A stretch of 64,000 bases of DNA from RUG11198 sp036342255 (GCA_036342255.1 JAZAUS010000009.1:12972-76971), one strand, 5' to 3'. Counted from the first letter of the stretch, positions 36,149-45,459 are shown. The notes: generated by a model not told the origin, from the sequence alone. Made by a program: numbers and translations.

Positions 36149-36592
36149 ATGAAAGAAAAAAAAACAACTATTTATATAATTAGTATCGTACTAATAATTG
36201 TAATTGCCTTCTTATTAATTAATAACATTAATAATGGCAATAACAATACTCTAAAAGAATTATCTTATAAACAAATACAAGAAAAAACAGAAAAAAAAGA
36301 TTCTTATGTCTTAGTCATAAGCAGAACTACTTGTTCTCACTGTATGGAATACAAACCAAAATTAAAAAAAATATCTAGCCAATATAAAATCAATCTATTC
36401 TATATTGATTATGATAAAGAATCAAAAAATAATCAAAAAAAATTATTTGACCAATTTGATTTAGATGGTTCTACCCCTATTACAATATTTATAAAAAAAG
36501 GTAATCAAACAAACATCTTCGATAGAATCGAAGGAGATGTATCAGAAAAAAAAGTAATAGATAAATTAAAAAAATTAAAATACATAGAATAA
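36149..36592 (+). CDS. Membrane-anchored thioredoxin-like protein
   Basis: 147 residues from ATG 36149 (GAAAGAAG site; the frame extends upstream without support). N-terminal membrane helix (7-25) then a thioredoxin fold with SRTTCSHCMEYKP as the CxxC active site, IDYDKE strand and the cis-Pro loop GSTPITIF. Resembles the bacteriocin transport accessory/thioredoxin family proteins of Firmicutes. Faces the extracytoplasmic side and could reduce or isomerise disulfides in the Cys-rich proteins of the divergent Tad operon. Specificity is inferred. Confidence 0.8.
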   Translation: MKEKKTTIYIISIVLIIVIAFLLINNINNGNNNTLKELSYKQIQEKTEKKDSYVLVISRTTCSHCMEYKPKLKKISSQYKINLFYIDYDKESKNNQKKLFDQFDLDGSTPITIFIKKGNQTNIFDRIEGDVSEKKVIDKLKKLKYIE

Positions 36593-36624
36593 AAAATAAT
36601 AGCACAATGTGCTATTATTTTTTT
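36591..36624. terminator. Bidirectional terminator
   Basis: Stem AAAAAATAATAGCAC (36591-36605) / GTGCTATTATTTTTT (36609-36623), loop AAT. It serves the thioredoxin gene and the converging Big2 gene. Confidence 0.9.
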
Positions 36625-37795
36625 ATCCCTTAACTCTTATTATCATTATATTTCCGCCCTTACCCTTCCAGTAACCATCTTCAATAGTATTAGGGTGTGA
36701 ATTAGCTCTTATCTCATTAGTATTCCAAGCACCATAGTAATAATATTTACCATCCTTTTTATGAGAAAATATAGCAACATTGCCCTCGGTGCTACCCTTC
36801 TTTTGATACATAACAATATCTCCAGGTTGAAAATCAGATACCTTCTTATTAGTCAAAAGAGTTACCTTATTAGTATATAAAGAACTATAATTAGAAGGTT
36901 TATTTCTATTTTTCTTACCATTAGTATGACATAACATTGAAACATTTTTCTTATGATATCCAGCACTTATAAGTACATTTCTAACAAACTTACAACAAGA
37001 AGTCTTTTTATAATCAGCATATTTCTTTTTATTAGCCCTATAATCAGCATTATGAACATAATTATTTTTATTATTTTCAATAATTTTATACTTTCTTTCA
37101 GCATGATATAATACCAATTGAGCTCCCTTCAAATTCTCTTCAACTACTACAGTACAACTAGCTGAAATATTAGGATTACTAACTGAAGTAACCTTAATAA
37201 CTGAAGAACCAACACCAACTGCTTTTATTTTACCATTAACATCAACTGTTACAACTTTAGTATTACTACTAGTCCATTTAACACTCTTATTAGTAGCATT
37301 TGATGGAGCTAAAGAATATTTTAAAGTACCAGTAGCCCCTTTCTTAACTTTTACACTAGCTTTACTAATTTTTATTTTCGTAACAGGTATTGTCTTTTTT
37401 ACAGTAGTTGTATTACTACTTGTAGTACCTGTAGTACCAACACCAGAACCAGTATTGTCATCTTCAGTCAAGCTATCACTTCCTACAACCTTAACTACAC
37501 ATCTATAACTAACTCCTTTATAGACAGCAGTAACATAAGTAATTCCAGATTTTAAACCTTTAACTATACCACCATCAACAGATGCAATCTTACTATCACT
37601 GCTATTCCATATAACATTAGCAGCACTATTACCATTTTCATCTTTAACAACTAATATTTCAGTTTGACCAATTTTTAGCTCTATCTCTTTTTTATTCAAT
37701 GACATCTTATTAGTATCACCATTAACAATAACTACTCCAAAAGATAAAACAAAAACAAATAAAACTAATCCGATAATCTTTTTCATCTTAATCAT
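36623..37795 (-). CDS. Secreted Big2-domain protein with cysteine-hydrolase-like C-terminus, copy 1
   Basis: 390 residues. Signal peptide (5-26), a Big2 Ig-like domain (30-105, typical end GLKSGITYVTAVYKG), a Ser/Thr/Gly linker (106-132), a second Big2 domain (135-220, SVKWTSSNTKVVTVD), and a C-terminal domain (225-390). That domain has the NlpC/P60-CHAP layout: Cys in SCCKFVRN (267/268), then QPGDIVMY, an AIF strand and YYYYGAWNTNEIR. The residue aligned with the catalytic-type His of copies 2-4 (RHNIAIF) is Gly338 here. Big2 domains bind surfaces; the C-terminal domain probably acts on peptidoglycan or peptides. Shortest spacing of the AGGAGG site to ATG 37795 is only 3 nt, so ATG 37786 is possible. 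Last of four tandem paralogs. Confidence 0.75.
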   Translation of the reverse strand: MIKMKKIIGLVLFVFVLSFGVVIVNGDTNKMSLNKKEIELKIGQTEILVVKDENGNSAANVIWNSSDSKIASVDGGIVKGLKSGITYVTAVYKGVSYRCVVKVVGSDSLTEDDNTGSGVGTTGTTSSNTTTVKKTIPVTKIKISKASVKVKKGATGTLKYSLAPSNATNKSVKWTSSNTKVVTVDVNGKIKAVGVGSSVIKVTSVSNPNISASCTVVVEENLKGAQLVLYHAERKYKIIENNKNNYVHNADYRANKKKYADYKKTSCCKFVRNVLISAGYHKKNVSMLCHTNGKKNRNKPSNYSSLYTNKVTLLTNKKVSDFQPGDIVMYQKKGSTEGNVAIFSHKKDGKYYYYGAWNTNEIRANSHPNTIEDGYWKGKGGNIMIIRVKG

Positions 37796-37860
37796 AATCC
37801 TCCTATCTTGTCATAATTATAACAAAGCAAATAAAAAAAAACAAGATTATTCTTGCTTTT

Positions 37861-39015
37861 TTATTTTGCCCTAACAATAGCAGATATTTTATAACTCTTA
37901 AACCAACTACTAGCTCTTGGATGACTTTTAGCCCTAATCTCTCCAGTAGAAGAAGCCCCATACACATAATAATTACCATCCTTCTTATAAGCAAATATAG
38001 CAATATTATGACGATTTTTACCATTCCTTACCATAACATCACCAGGTTTAAGTTTACTCATATCTGAAGTCTTAATTATTTTCATATTCTTAACATGTCC
38101 TGCATTCTTAGGTGTACTAGTATTATCAACATTAGCATGACATAAATATCCACCCTTTTTTAAATATCCAGAAACTTCTAATACATGACTTACATATCTA
38201 CAACATTCTGTCCATCCACCATATTTTTTATATTTTTTCTTATCCATTCTATGAACCCAATTACCATCTTTTTCAATTTTTTTGTAATATTTTTCTGCAT
38301 TTTGTAATATAAGAGCAGCACCTGTTTTAGCATTTGCCTTTGTATCTACAACCTTTACACTACAAGTTGCAGTTACACCAGGATTACTAACTGATCTAAC
38401 TGTAATAACAGCACTTCCTGCACCTACAGCTTTAATTAAACCAGCACTACTAACAGTAACAACTTTAGTATTACTACTAGTCCAAGTAACATTTTTATTT
38501 GTAGCATTAATAGGGTTTACCTTCACCGTTAAAGTAACACTTGCTCCCTTTTTTACATTTAAACTTGTCTCATTCAAAGTTAACATAACAACAGGTAATG
38601 TCTTACTTGAAGGAGGGGTTGGTGTTGGAGCTGGAGTTGGTTTAGGTGCTGGGACTGGTGTACTAGCCTGCTTAACTTTAACCTCACATAAATCTCGAAT
38701 TGTATAATTATCTTTCAATGCAATTATTATATAAGCTTTTCCTACCCCTACACCTTTAACATTGCCATAACTATCAACTGTAGCAACTTTATTATTGTTA
38801 GTTGTCCATATAACAGATTTATTAGTATAACTACTACCCAATCTATAGGTCAATCTTTCACTTTTACCTACCTCTAAAGATAACGTTTTTTTATTAAGAA
38901 CAATAGGTGAATCAACAGCTATCAAATCATCAATAGATTCTTCTCTTTCAATTAAAAATACTGTACCTAATAAAAATATAATTAAAACACTTAACAAACA
39001 TTTATGCTTATTCAT
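37861..39015 (-). CDS. Secreted Big2-domain protein with cysteine-hydrolase-like C-terminus, copy 2
   Basis: About 384 residues from ATG 39015 (AAGGA site; the frame opens at 39033, overlapping the previous stop). Signal peptide, Big2 domain (about 30-115), a Pro/Thr/Ala linker of about 20 residues, a second Big2 domain, and the C-terminal domain with Cys in WTECCRYVSHVL, LKPGDVMVRNGKN, RHNIAIFAY and YYVYGASSTGEIR. All the residues expected for a Cys-His hydrolase are present. Very close to copy 3 throughout, including at nucleotide level in the linker and second Big2 domain. Predicted cell-wall or surface enzyme; substrate unknown. Confidence 0.75.
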   Translation of the reverse strand: MNKHKCLLSVLIIFLLGTVFLIEREESIDDLIAVDSPIVLNKKTLSLEVGKSERLTYRLGSSYTNKSVIWTTNNNKVATVDSYGNVKGVGVGKAYIIIALKDNYTIRDLCEVKVKQASTPVPAPKPTPAPTPTPPSSKTLPVVMLTLNETSLNVKKGASVTLTVKVNPINATNKNVTWTSSNTKVVTVSSAGLIKAVGAGSAVITVRSVSNPGVTATCSVKVVDTKANAKTGAALILQNAEKYYKKIEKDGNWVHRMDKKKYKKYGGWTECCRYVSHVLEVSGYLKKGGYLCHANVDNTSTPKNAGHVKNMKIIKTSDMSKLKPGDVMVRNGKNRHNIAIFAYKKDGNYYVYGASSTGEIRAKSHPRASSWFKSYKISAIVRAK

Positions 39016-39032
39016 TACATATCCTTCTTTCA

Positions 39033-40205
39033 TTAAGATTTTGCCCTAACAATAGCAGTGATTTTATGATTTTTCCACCAATCTCTAGCAGCAGGATGAC
39101 TTTTAAGTCTGATCTCACCAGTAGAAGAAGCACCATATACATAATACTTATCATTCTTCTTATAAGCAAATATAGCAATATTATGATTTTTTTTACCATT
39201 CCTTACCATAACATCACCAGGTTTAAGCTTACTCAACTTTTTAGTTTTAATAACTTTCATATTAATAACCTGTCCTGCATTCTTAGGTGTACTAGTACTA
39301 TTAGTATTAGCATGACACAAATATCCACCTTTTTTTAAATAACCAGATTCTATTAATACATGACTAACATATCTACAACATTCTGTCCACCCATCATAAT
39401 CCTTATACTTATTCTTGTCCATTCTATGAACCCAATTACCATCTTTTTCTATTTTTTTATAATACTTTTCTGCATTTTTTAATATAAGAGCAGCACCTGT
39501 TTTAGCATTTGCCTCTGTATCTACAACCTTTACACTACAAGTTGCAGTTACACCAGGATTACTAACAGAAGCAACTGTAATAACAGCCTTTCCAGCCCCA
39601 ATAGCCTTAATTACACCAGCACTACTAACAGTAACAACTTTAGTATTACTACTAGTCCAAGTAACATTTCTATTCGTAGCATTAATAGGGTTTACCTTCA
39701 CCGTTAAAGTACCACTTGCTCCCTTTTTTACATTTAAACTTGTCTCATTCAAAGTTAACATAACAACAGGTATAGTCTTACTTGAAGGAGGGGTTGGTGT
39801 TGGAGCTGGAGTTGGTTTAGGTGTAGGTTTAGGAGCTGGAGCAGGCGTACTAGCTTGCTTAACTATAACCTCACACATATCTCTAATTGAATAATTATCT
39901 TTCAATGCAACAATTATATAAGCTTTACCTACTCCTACACCTTTAACATTTCCTTCACCATCAACAGTAGCAACTCTTTTATTATTAGTAACCCATACAA
40001 CAGATTTATTAGTATAGCCACTACCTAATTTATAAGTTAATTTTTCACTTTTACCAACTTCTAAAGTAATAGTTTCCTTATCAAGAGCAATCCCAGAATT
40101 TACAGCTAATAAATTTTCAACACTACTATGATTTATATTAAAAATTACTATACTAAACATAAATATAACTAATAAATAAAATATATATCTACATTTATTT
40201 AACAT
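39033..40205 (-). CDS. Secreted Big2-domain protein with cysteine-hydrolase-like C-terminus, copy 3
   Basis: About 390 residues from ATG 40205, 7 nt behind AGAGGAGG. Same architecture as copy 2: signal peptide, Big2, an 8-residue longer Pro-Lys-Thr linker (KPTPKPTPAPTPTPP), Big2, and the hydrolase-like domain with WTECCRYVSHVL and HNIAIFAYK. Near-identical stretches with copy 2 show a recent duplication or gene conversion. The stop touches the copy 2 frame. Confidence 0.75.
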   Translation of the reverse strand: MLNKCRYIFYLLVIFMFSIVIFNINHSSVENLLAVNSGIALDKETITLEVGKSEKLTYKLGSGYTNKSVVWVTNNKRVATVDGEGNVKGVGVGKAYIIVALKDNYSIRDMCEVIVKQASTPAPAPKPTPKPTPAPTPTPPSSKTIPVVMLTLNETSLNVKKGASGTLTVKVNPINATNRNVTWTSSNTKVVTVSSAGVIKAIGAGKAVITVASVSNPGVTATCSVKVVDTEANAKTGAALILKNAEKYYKKIEKDGNWVHRMDKNKYKDYDGWTECCRYVSHVLIESGYLKKGGYLCHANTNSTSTPKNAGQVINMKVIKTKKLSKLKPGDVMVRNGKKNHNIAIFAYKKNDKYYVYGASSTGEIRLKSHPAARDWWKNHKITAIVRAKS

Positions 40206-40222
40206 CTTGTATCCTCCTCTTA

Positions 40223-43138
40223 TCATTTTGCTCTAACAATAGCTGTTATTTTATAAGTTTTCCACCAACTTCTTGGAGCAGGATGATTCTTCAATCTTAT
40301 CTCATTAGTACAAGAAGCACCATAAACATAATAATTGCCATCTTTCTTATAAGCAAATATAGCAACATTATGATGATTCTTACCATTTCTAATCATAATA
40401 TCACCAGGTTTCAATTGATTCATATCCTTAGTCTTAATAATAGTCATATTCTTAACATGATCAGCATTCTTAGGATTAGAACTATTATCAACATTAGCAT
40501 GACATAAATATCCACCCTTCTTTAAATATCCTGAAACTTCTAATACATGACTAGCAAATTTACATGATTCTGTCCATCCACCATTTTGTTTATATTTTTC
40601 TAAATCCATTCTATGAACCCAATTACCAGCATTCTCTATTTTTCTATAATATGCTTCAGCATTCTTTAATATTAATTCTCCTCCACTTAATTTTTCAACA
40701 ACAATAGAAGCTTTAGCAACAATATTAGAATCAGAAACTGAAGCAGCAGCAATAACAGCCTTACCAGGTGCTACAGCCGTTAATTTACCAGTATTATCAA
40801 CAGATACAATCTTACTATCACTACTTCCCCATTTAATTGCCTTATTTGAAGCATTACTTGGTGATACAGTAGCTGTCAAATTATATACAGTACTAACCTT
40901 CATAGCAAGACTAGACTTATTTAATGTTATTTTATTAACTTTAACAATTCTATCTTTTACATTTACTACACAAGTTGCCTTAATTTGATTACTAGATGAA
41001 ACAGTTATAGTAGCAGTTCCAACTCCTACAGCTTTAATATTACCAGCACCATCTACAACAACTACTTTATTATTACTACTTCCCCAACTCAAATTTCTTT
41101 GTGTAGCATTATTAGGATAAACAGAAGCAACTAACTTACTAGAATCCCCATTAGCCATATCCAATTTAGTATTATTCAATTTAATAGCACTTACATTAAC
41201 TGTTGGTGAAGCAACAACAACAGTCATACTCGCACTTTTACCATTATCAGAAGTAATTGTCACCTGAGAACTACCAGCTTTAATACCAGTTACTTCTCCT
41301 TCATTATTAACATCAATTATATTTTTATCAAAATCAACTCTTAGTGTCTTATATGAAGCATTACTAGGTGCAATAGTATAAGCTAATTTCTTTTTCTCTC
41401 CAATATTAATATCCATTTTATCACTATTAACAGTAATACTCTCTATCGGAACCTTTTGATTAACAACCGTTACCTTAAATTCTTTCTTTATACCATTATT
41501 AGTCGTAACAACAACAGTCGTTTCACCAGGAGATTTACCAATAATTACTCCATTAGCCACAAATGCAACCAATTCATTTCTACTTAACCAATTTAATTTA
41601 CTATCACTAGCATCACTTGGTACAACACTAGCTGATAAATTATAATTAACACCAACCCCAACAACAATAGAAGTAGAAGGTAATACCAAATCAGTTGGCA
41701 ATTTAGCATTCTCATATACTCTAACACTCATTTGAGCCTTAATATTACCAGCAGCCATATAAATAACAGCTTCTCCAACTCCTTTAGCAGTCAACACTCC
41801 TTTATCAACAGATACTATATTATCATCACTTGAAGTCCATACAATATCATCAGTCTTATACGCATCACTAATTAAATTATAAACTACATCAACCTTATCT
41901 CCAACATTAAGAAAATACTCTTTATTAGCTAAATCTATAACATCCTTTTTAACTGTAACAACTGCCTGATCAGTATTTCCAAAATCATCAGTAACCTTAA
42001 TCTCTACAGTACCAGGATTAACTGGCTCAACAACACCATCTTCATCAACAACAGCAACATCATCATCTTCACTATCATAAACCAAATCTAAATCAAAATC
42101 TTCATCCTCGACAAAAACAGTATCATCATCTTCTTCTGCTTCATCAAATCCACCAAAATCTCCAATTTCATCAGAGTCATCACTCACATCATCACTTACA
42201 GTATCACTTGGAGTATCACTTGAAGTAACACTATCATTTCCATCAGATGAAGGATAATCAAATGAATCAAACGAATCATCTCCCTCATCTATATCTTCAC
42301 TAAAATCATAGAATCCTTCATCAAATTCTTCATCAAAGTCAAAATCTTCATCTTCAAAATCAAAATCCTCATCTTCAAAATAATCATCTTCAAAATCAAA
42401 ATCTTCATCTTCAAAATAATCTTCATCAAATTCTTCATCTTCAAAATCAAAATCTTCTTCATCTATATTATCCCAATCTTCTTCATCCAACTCTTCCAAA
42501 TCAATATCTTCAATTTCACCAGTTTCACTAACAGTACCAGTATTACCACCATTAGCCTTACTACCTGTAGTAGTTTTAGGAACTTCTCTATTACGACCAA
42601 CAGCAAAAATATCCCTCATTATTCTAAGTAATCTTCCCAAAAATGTACTATCACTATTAGCAGCCATCAATTGATTTCTCTTAACTTTAATTTTTTGTCC
42701 TCTACCCTTTGACTTAAAATTAAAAAAATGTCTTTCCAAACTTAATGCCTCTTTATCTGTAAGAATATTTACAGTTAAATCTTTAACCTGTATACCATTC
42801 TCCTTAGCATAAAGATAAGCTTTACCAGACTTCAAAGCCGTAACAACATTATTACTAACAACTACATTATCACCAACAGCAACCCACTCTATATTAGGAG
42901 ATGAATAAATAGCATCCAAATCAACAGTTTCTGATATATTTAAATTTAAATTCTTACGATTAATCTTTATTACATCATATCCTTTAAAATGTAAAACTCC
43001 AATTATTACTATAATTCCTATAAATACATAAAAAACATATAAAAGTTTTCTCAAATTACCAGAAAAAAATGTATTTTCTTTATTATTTTTTTTAAACCTA
43101 TTTTTTATAGAAAATCTTTTATTACCATCATTAGCCAT
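40223..43138 (-). CDS. Large Big2-repeat surface protein with acidic FD repeats and hydrolase-like C-terminus, copy 4
   Basis: 971 residues from ATG 43138 (GGGAGTGA site). The frame runs on to 43225, but that part lies in the upstream terminator. A basic cytoplasmic N-terminus (1-28), one membrane helix (31-51) and an Ig-like start are followed by a very acidic region of about 165 residues (about 208-375) with Phe-Asp/Glu repeats such as FEDEDFDFED. Then five to six Big2 domains (about 380-815) and the C-terminal hydrolase-like domain (WTESCKFASHVL, HHNVAIFAYK, YYVYGASCTNEIR). N-terminal anchoring instead of a cleaved signal keeps it at the membrane. First and largest of the four tandem paralogs. 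Confidence 0.8.
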   Translation of the reverse strand: MANDGNKRFSIKNRFKKNNKENTFFSGNLRKLLYVFYVFIGIIVIIGVLHFKGYDVIKINRKNLNLNISETVDLDAIYSSPNIEWVAVGDNVVVSNNVVTALKSGKAYLYAKENGIQVKDLTVNILTDKEALSLERHFFNFKSKGRGQKIKVKRNQLMAANSDSTFLGRLLRIMRDIFAVGRNREVPKTTTGSKANGGNTGTVSETGEIEDIDLEELDEEDWDNIDEEDFDFEDEEFDEDYFEDEDFDFEDDYFEDEDFDFEDEDFDFDEEFDEGFYDFSEDIDEGDDSFDSFDYPSSDGNDSVTSSDTPSDTVSDDVSDDSDEIGDFGGFDEAEEDDDTVFVEDEDFDLDLVYDSEDDDVAVVDEDGVVEPVNPGTVEIKVTDDFGNTDQAVVTVKKDVIDLANKEYFLNVGDKVDVVYNLISDAYKTDDIVWTSSDDNIVSVDKGVLTAKGVGEAVIYMAAGNIKAQMSVRVYENAKLPTDLVLPSTSIVVGVGVNYNLSASVVPSDASDSKLNWLSRNELVAFVANGVIIGKSPGETTVVVTTNNGIKKEFKVTVVNQKVPIESITVNSDKMDINIGEKKKLAYTIAPSNASYKTLRVDFDKNIIDVNNEGEVTGIKAGSSQVTITSDNGKSASMTVVVASPTVNVSAIKLNNTKLDMANGDSSKLVASVYPNNATQRNLSWGSSNNKVVVVDGAGNIKAVGVGTATITVSSSNQIKATCVVNVKDRIVKVNKITLNKSSLAMKVSTVYNLTATVSPSNASNKAIKWGSSDSKIVSVDNTGKLTAVAPGKAVIAAASVSDSNIVAKASIVVEKLSGGELILKNAEAYYRKIENAGNWVHRMDLEKYKQNGGWTESCKFASHVLEVSGYLKKGGYLCHANVDNSSNPKNADHVKNMTIIKTKDMNQLKPGDIMIRNGKNHHNVAIFAYKKDGNYYVYGASCTNEIRLKNHPAPRSWWKTYKITAIVRAK

Positions 43139-43198
43139 ATAATCACTCCCATATCTTAAAAATATTATATCATAAACAAACAAAAATACAAACAAAAA

Positions 43199-43226
43199 AT
43201 TGGTTATTAAATATTTAATAACCAAT
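43199..43226 (-). terminator. Terminator between transporter and Big2 cluster
   Basis: Perfect 13-bp palindromic stem ATTGGTTATTAAA / TTTAATAACCAAT with 2-nt spacing, followed on the minus strand by TTTTTTGTTT. Confidence 0.8.
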
Positions 43227-43244
43227 TATATTATATATTATTTA

Positions 43245-44738
43245 TTACATTGCAGATACTATCATAAGTACAACAAAAATAACTATAATTAATCCTAAAA
43301 TAAATCTCCATATATATTTAATCCAATTCTTATATGGAACCTCTAAGTAAGACAATCCAAAAATAAGAAGTAAACTAGTAGGTCCAAATATTTGAACTAA
43401 TCCATATAAACTTTGAAACATTACAGAATAAACAGATAAATTAGCTTTTGTACCTATTCCAGAAACTATTGGTGAAAATACACCAGCTACAGTATAATAC
43501 AATTCTACATGTAAAATAGAACCAACAACAGCTAACAAAGAACCAATAACAACATTATCTCCATAGCTCTTAGTAACACTAGATATTACTGTTTCTACAA
43601 TGCCACTATTGTAAACACAAACTAAAACAGAATAAGCTAACATAGCAATCATAACTGCTGGTATCATTTTCTTAACACCATATAAAAATCCATCATATAA
43701 ATCACTAAAGCTTACTTTACTTACAAAACGTAAAATAAATATAAATAATGCAATTAATACAATAGCCATCATATAATTACCTAGACTATTCCATTCACCA
43801 AAAGCACCAATACTATTTGAAATCAATCCAGTAAATATTGAATATTTAGCAAATTTATGTCCAAATAAAGTATGCTTAGGTATAGAAATTTTTGTTACCC
43901 ATTTATGAAATTGTGTAAAAACTTTAATACCAAACAAACTACTCCAAGGCATAAATCCAAGAACTAATAATGCAAATAATATACAACCCATTAAAGCAAT
44001 CGGCCATGCCTTTTTATCTGAATAATCAACTTTAACAATTTTTCCTCTCTTATCCTTTTGTTCTACAAATAATGGATCTTTCTTAGAAAGATCTACCTCA
44101 ACCTCTTCTTCTTCTACTTTCTTAATGTGACTCATAATATAGAATACTAAAAGTCCAACTGATATTACTAATAATAAAATAGTAGGAAAAACATTAGTAA
44201 AGTTCTTTTTTAAACCTACCAATTTATCAAAAGTAGTATAAGTTGTTGCGTATTGATTAGATGCATCCTTAAAAGTAATAAAAATACCACCAATAAAACC
44301 TAAAGCAATTGCAACAACAGTAGACGATAAAGCTACTAACTTATCATATCCTAATAATAGTATAATTGAAACTACAAAAGGAACAAAAATAAGTAATAGC
44401 CCATTTAAGCCAGTAAGTGAAGATATCAAAGCAAAAGCCACTGTTATAATGCAAACAAATAACTTTTTCCTATCACCAATTTTCTCAACTATATCTTTAA
44501 CTAATTTCTTATAACCATCAACTTTATTAAGTGCACCATAAAATCCACCTACAACAAAAATAAAGATAGCTGTATCAAAGAAATAATAAAAAGATTGTAC
44601 ATAATTAAGAAAAACATCACCTAAAGCCAAATAAGAAATGCTACCTTGTCTACCCTCTATAAAATAAGTAGCAATAACAACTAGTAATAATACTACAAGT
44701 AGTACCTTAACTATTCCATATTTATTTTTTGTTTTCAT
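43245..44738 (-). CDS. YfcC/DcuC-like membrane transporter
   Basis: 497 residues, about twelve to thirteen membrane helices in two related halves, with a charged cytoplasmic loop at about 205-245 (KKVEEEEVEVDLSKKDP). The hairpin motif SSLTGLNGLLLIFVPF and its counterpart later fit ion-transporter superfamily proteins of the YfcC/C4-dicarboxylate carrier group. These move carboxylates or amino acids with Na+ or H+. Substrate not predictable. Transcribed alone from an extended -10 promoter. Confidence 0.65.
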   Translation of the reverse strand: MKTKNKYGIVKVLLVVLLLVVIATYFIEGRQGSISYLALGDVFLNYVQSFYYFFDTAIFIFVVGGFYGALNKVDGYKKLVKDIVEKIGDRKKLFVCIITVAFALISSLTGLNGLLLIFVPFVVSIILLLGYDKLVALSSTVVAIALGFIGGIFITFKDASNQYATTYTTFDKLVGLKKNFTNVFPTILLLVISVGLLVFYIMSHIKKVEEEEVEVDLSKKDPLFVEQKDKRGKIVKVDYSDKKAWPIALMGCILFALLVLGFMPWSSLFGIKVFTQFHKWVTKISIPKHTLFGHKFAKYSIFTGLISNSIGAFGEWNSLGNYMMAIVLIALFIFILRFVSKVSFSDLYDGFLYGVKKMIPAVMIAMLAYSVLVCVYNSGIVETVISSVTKSYGDNVVIGSLLAVVGSILHVELYYTVAGVFSPIVSGIGTKANLSVYSVMFQSLYGLVQIFGPTSLLLIFGLSYLEVPYKNWIKYIWRFILGLIIVIFVVLMIVSAM

Positions 44739-44756
44739 TCTTTAACCTCCAACTTC

Positions 44757-44765
44757 ATTATAGCA
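44757..44765 (-). promoter_or_regulatory. Extended -10 promoter of the transporter gene
   Basis: Minus strand TGCTATAAT: TG one base before TATAAT. No clear -35 at 16-18 nt. Confidence 0.55.
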
Positions 44766-44813
44766 CACTTACAAATTTTTACTATAATTTCAACTATTTG
44801 TTTACGAAAAACA

Positions 44814-44841
44814 AAAAAATTAGATTAATTTCTAATTTTTT
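44814..44841 (-). terminator. Terminator of the Zn-PLC-like/dus/RDD operon
   Basis: Stem AAAAAATTAGA / TCTAATTTTTT around TTAATT with a T run on the minus strand, 15 nt past the RDD gene. Confidence 0.85.
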
Positions 44842-44855
44842 CCTAAATATTATTC

Positions 44856-45449
44856 CTATTTTATTCCTATAACCTGACTATTAGTAATCTTATCATGTAA
44901 AGCAATCTTATCTTTACTAAACACCAATGTCATACCACAAACAATAACAATACCATTTTCCACAACATTAGCAATCCCATATCCAATCAAAAAACTCATA
45001 CCTGTCAAATATTTAGTAAATATAAGTAACAAAAACATTGATAATAATTGATTAACTAAACTAACTCTAACTAACAATTGTAAAAAACTTACCTTTTTCT
45101 TATTCTTATTAACTATCCTAATCCTCATTATCTTCTTACCAATCGTACTCCCATTATTTAAATATTGAAAAATAAGAAAATATCCTAAACTAACAACAAA
45201 ATAAATAATATTTTCATTAAAACTATCTTGATTTATATCATAAAGAATTTTTCCATATTCATCAAAATACTCTTTTGAATTAATTTTCTCATTACTATAA
45301 TCATTAATAACCTCATTTAACCTATTCATATTTTTATCATCACTTCTATCATTAGTACTACCAACTATCATAGAAACAAATAAACTAACAATAAAAACAT
45401 CTATTAAAAAAGCCAGCAATCTTCTTCTAACTATATCATCTTTTCTCAT
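44856..45449 (-). CDS. RDD family membrane protein
   Basis: About 197 residues from ATG 45449 (GGTGATAAG site; the longer frame overlaps dus). RRRLLAFLIDVFIVSLF gives the R...D signature of RDD domains. The second helix block has IGKKIMRIRIVNKNKKKVSF, the usual basic loop, and two further C-terminal helices follow. RDD proteins are small multi-helix membrane proteins of unclear function, some linked to Na+ or osmoprotection. It overlaps nothing but follows dus by about 10 nt in one operon. Confidence 0.75.
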   Translation of the reverse strand: MRKDDIVRRRLLAFLIDVFIVSLFVSMIVGSTNDRSDDKNMNRLNEVINDYSNEKINSKEYFDEYGKILYDINQDSFNENIIYFVVSLGYFLIFQYLNNGSTIGKKIMRIRIVNKNKKKVSFLQLLVRVSLVNQLLSMFLLLIFTKYLTGMSFLIGYGIANVVENGIVIVCGMTLVFSKDKIALHDKITNSQVIGIK

Positions 45450-45459
45450 CTTATCACCA

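Noticed and set aside
36600..43200. CRISPR array or tandem-repeat locus in the Big2 region
   Set aside because: The repetition follows protein domains and codon units; there are no short direct repeats with regular unique spacers.
43139..43225. N-terminal extension of the large Big2 gene
   Set aside because: It lies in the terminator hairpin of the transporter gene and lacks a ribosome site.
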